From assembly GCA_020047875.1 (NCBI GenBank), contig JAIFNE010000194.1, forward strand, positions 1 through 16,184: DNA of 16,184 bases. The letters are read 5' to 3'. Position numbers and translations under genes: made by a program. This DNA is from Hydrogenophaga sp. (lineage in GTDB: Bacteria; Pseudomonadota; Gammaproteobacteria; Burkholderiales; Burkholderiaceae_C). The notes below the pieces were generated by a model. That model saw only the letters and a list, made by a program, of their open reading frames with translations, had not been told where the DNA came from and searched no databases. Positions 14,458 to 16,184 of this stretch are shown here, piece by piece (within the stretch, counting starts at the first letter, position 1; every line of letters starts with the position of its first letter).

Positions 14458-16098
14458 TCAGGGTTTCTGGCTCGCCACGCGAGCGGGGGCCGGTTTTGTT
14501 GCCGTCGCGCGGGCTTTCTGACTGCTGGTCTTGTTGGTGCGGGTCTGGGCCACCGGCCTGGCCTTGGCGGGTGCTTTGGCTCGCGCTGCCGGCTTCACGG
14601 ATCGCTTGTTGCTCGCCACGGCTGCCGGCCTGGGCAGCATCAGGGTGATGCGCTGACCCGGCTTGAGCCGGGCATTGACCGCCAACTTGTTCCAGCCTGC
14701 GGCGCTCACCGCGCTCACGCTGTAGCGCGCGGCCAGCTGCGCCAGGTTTTCCCCTTTGCGCGCCTTGACGGTGACACGCCGCAAAACCACTTCGGGCTGC
14801 AGGCTCAGGTGACCGTTGTCCGCCACGCGGGCGTCCACATCGCGGTTGAACTGTTCGCTGCGAGGCACCAGCAGGCTGGATCCGCCGCGCACCTTCATGC
14901 CCGAGGGAATGCTGTTGAGACGGCGCAGTTCGGACTCATCCATGCCCACACGCCTGGCGGCATCTGCCGCGGTCATGGTGCTGGGCACCACCCAGGCGGT
15001 CCAGCTGGCGAGCGGGCCGCCATGTGCCTGCAGGTTGCGCTGGAAAACCGTGGCGCTGTCCCAGGGCAGCAGGATGTTGGGCGTTCCCGCGGCCATCACG
15101 ATCGGGTGTTTGAGCGAGGGGTTGAGGGCCCGGAAGTCGGCCTCGCTGATCTCCGCCAGGCGCGCGATCAGCGCCACATCCATGTCGCGCTCGATCACCA
15201 CCGTGTCGAAAAACGGATGGTTGCCGATGTCGGGCAAGCGGAGGTTGAAGGCCTCGGGCCGGGCAACGATGTTCTTCACCGCCTGCAGTTTGGGCACATA
15301 CATCCGGGTTTCCATCGGCATGGTGAGGTCGGTGTAGCGGGTGGGCAGGCCGGCGCGCTGGTTGCGCGTGATGGCGCGGTTCACGCTACCCTGGCCCCAG
15401 TTGTAGGCGGCCAGCGCCAGGTGCCAGTCGCCGAAGCGGTCGTGCAGCTGCTGCAGATAGTCGAGTGCGGCGCGGGTGGATGCCAGCACATCGCGGCGGT
15501 CGTCGCGAAACACGTTTTGCGTCAGGTCAAACGACTCACCGGTGGCCGGCATGAACTGCCACATGCCGGCAGCGCGCGCGCTGGAAACGGCCTGCGGGTT
15601 GAACGCGCTCTCGATGAAGGGCAGCAAAGCCAGCTCCATCGGCATGTTGCGCCGCTCAATCTCCTCGACGATGTGAAACAGGTAGCGGCTGGATCGCTCG
15701 GTCATGCGCTGGATGTAGTCGGGCCGGGTGGCGTACCACTGCTCGCGGTCGCGCACCAGATCGTTGTCCAGGTCGGGCATCGCGAAGCCGCGCCGTATGC
15801 GCTCCCAGAGGTGGGCCGGCGCCGCCAGCGACGCCACCGGCTGGAGCGCGGTGGTTTCGCTGCCGATGGCGCTCAGAGGACCCTGCACGATGAACGGCGG
15901 TGAGGCGCGGTTCACCGCGCGCGCTGTGCCGCTGGTGCCCGGCGTGACTGATATGCCGTCGCCGCCTGCCGGGCCGGGTGTGGTGATGGCGCAGCCGCCC
16001 AGCAGCAGGGCCAGCATTGCCACGCCGGTGGCGGCCAGACGGCGAGCGGTGCGGGATGGTGCGGGCATGCGGGGCAAGAGCTCGGAACCGGTTGTCAT
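14458..16098 (-). CDS. mltD: Membrane-bound lytic murein transglycosylase D, lipoprotein with LysM repeats
   Basis: Cleaves the MurNAc-GlcNAc bond of peptidoglycan with formation of 1,6-anhydro ends, at the outer membrane. It has 546 residues. The lipoprotein signal ends in LLLGGC (Cys36). The SLT domain spans about 145-270, with catalytic Glu163 in LLPFIESAFNPQA followed by AAGMWQFMPATG and later LALAAYNWGQGSVNRAI. A degenerate LysM-like segment lies at about 366-412 and a clearer LysM at about 442-488. The last 58 residues are Lys/Arg/Ala-rich with no acidic residue. ATG 16098 is chosen because it overlaps the gloB stop (TGATG) with GGAAGAA nine bases upstream, and gives a compact signal. 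An in-frame ATG at 16116 lies inside gloB and is less likely. Confidence 0.93.
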   Translation of the reverse strand: MTTGSELLPRMPAPSRTARRLAATGVAMLALLLGGCAITTPGPAGGDGISVTPGTSGTARAVNRASPPFIVQGPLSAIGSETTALQPVASLAAPAHLWERIRRGFAMPDLDNDLVRDREQWYATRPDYIQRMTERSSRYLFHIVEEIERRNMPMELALLPFIESAFNPQAVSSARAAGMWQFMPATGESFDLTQNVFRDDRRDVLASTRAALDYLQQLHDRFGDWHLALAAYNWGQGSVNRAITRNQRAGLPTRYTDLTMPMETRMYVPKLQAVKNIVARPEAFNLRLPDIGNHPFFDTVVIERDMDVALIARLAEISEADFRALNPSLKHPIVMAAGTPNILLPWDSATVFQRNLQAHGGPLASWTAWVVPSTMTAADAARRVGMDESELRRLNSIPSGMKVRGGSSLLVPRSEQFNRDVDARVADNGHLSLQPEVVLRRVTVKARKGENLAQLAARYSVSAVSAAGWNKLAVNARLKPGQRITLMLPRPAAVASNKRSVKPAARAKAPAKARPVAQTRTNKTSSQKARATATKPAPARVASQKP

Positions 16099-16184
16099 CA
16101 AAATACGTTCTTCCATTCGCGCAGGGTGGCAAAGACCGCCAGCGGGTCGTTGCCACAGTCGGGGTTGTGGGTCTGCGCGGCCAG
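16098..16184 (-). CDS. gloB: Hydroxyacylglutathione hydrolase (glyoxalase II), last 28 codons
   Basis: Only the C-terminus is in the window; the gene enters from the right edge. The visible end contains NDPLAVFATLREWKNVF followed by TGA. This matches the conserved DP-x-A-V-F-x-x-L-R-x-W-K-N tail of proteobacterial glyoxalase II, which hydrolyses S-lactoylglutathione in methylglyoxal detoxification. The stop codon shares its A with the mltD ATG, and gloB-mltD is a familiar gene order in beta-proteobacteria. The call rests on a short stretch. Confidence 0.85.
   Translation of the reverse strand: MAAQTHNPDCGNDPLAVFATLREWKNVF

Noticed and set aside
14452..15903. A 483-codon open frame on the plus strand
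   Set aside because: It is antisense to mltD, whose lipobox, SLT and LysM motifs are unambiguous; the His/Gly/Gln-rich translation is typical of shadow frames.
1..16184. Mobile element, CRISPR array, phage or toxin-antitoxin content
   Set aside because: No transposase, integrase, regular direct-repeat array or flanking repeats were seen; base composition and gene density are even throughout.

Overview
The window is a GC-rich chromosomal segment of housekeeping character. Gene content, gene order and protein style point to a beta-proteobacterium of the Burkholderiales, most likely Comamonadaceae (Hydrogenophaga/Acidovorax-like). The supporting points are a trxA-rho pair next to an AddB/AddA-type nuclease-helicase pair, a dnaX-ybaB-recR cluster with the SRP RNA gene divergent from it, and a Bug-family solute-binding protein. 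That assignment is inference from style, not from a database search. I see no mobile element, CRISPR array, phage gene, tRNA or rRNA.

Layout. (1) 1-993, minus strand: the 5' part of rho (cut by the window edge) preceded by trxA. The stretch between them holds a hairpin, a candidate extended -10 box and a C-rich, G-poor leader that looks like a Rho loading site. (2) 1122-8442, plus strand: three genes joined by two ATGA stop/start overlaps. They are an AddB-like PD-(D/E)XK nuclease with four Fe-S-type cysteines, an AddA-like UvrD helicase-nuclease, and a PP_4765/TIGR03862-type flavoprotein. (3) 8539-9531, plus: a Bug-family periplasmic binding protein. (4) 9612-9711, minus: the 4.5S SRP RNA gene (ffs), with promoter and terminator, in what would otherwise look like an empty gap. 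(5) 9770-12804, plus: dnaX, ybaB/ebfC and recR. (6) 12840-14425, plus: a MAPEG-family membrane protein and an orphan ABC-type solute-binding protein. (7) 14458-16184, minus: the lipoprotein lytic transglycosylase mltD, whose start overlaps the stop of gloB, of which only the last 28 codons are in the window.

The most notable feature is dnaX. Its reading frame is broken near 10,660, where the frame changes and a short stretch of the collar domain seems to be missing. Further on, a run of nine A residues forms a textbook -1 slippery site. A ribosome slipping there from the tau frame would add six residues and stop at 10889-10891, giving a gamma-like product of domains I-III. The first looks like a deletion or an assembly error in an essential gene; the second looks like programmed frameshifting.

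Functionally the window joins DNA repair and replication (AddBA, DnaX, YbaB, RecR), transcription termination (Rho), redox and detoxification (TrxA, the flavoprotein, GloB, MAPEG), protein targeting (4.5S RNA), solute capture and peptidoglycan turnover (MltD). There is no gap of more than 300 bases without a gene; the largest, 9532-9769, contains ffs. I found no clearly undescribed system.
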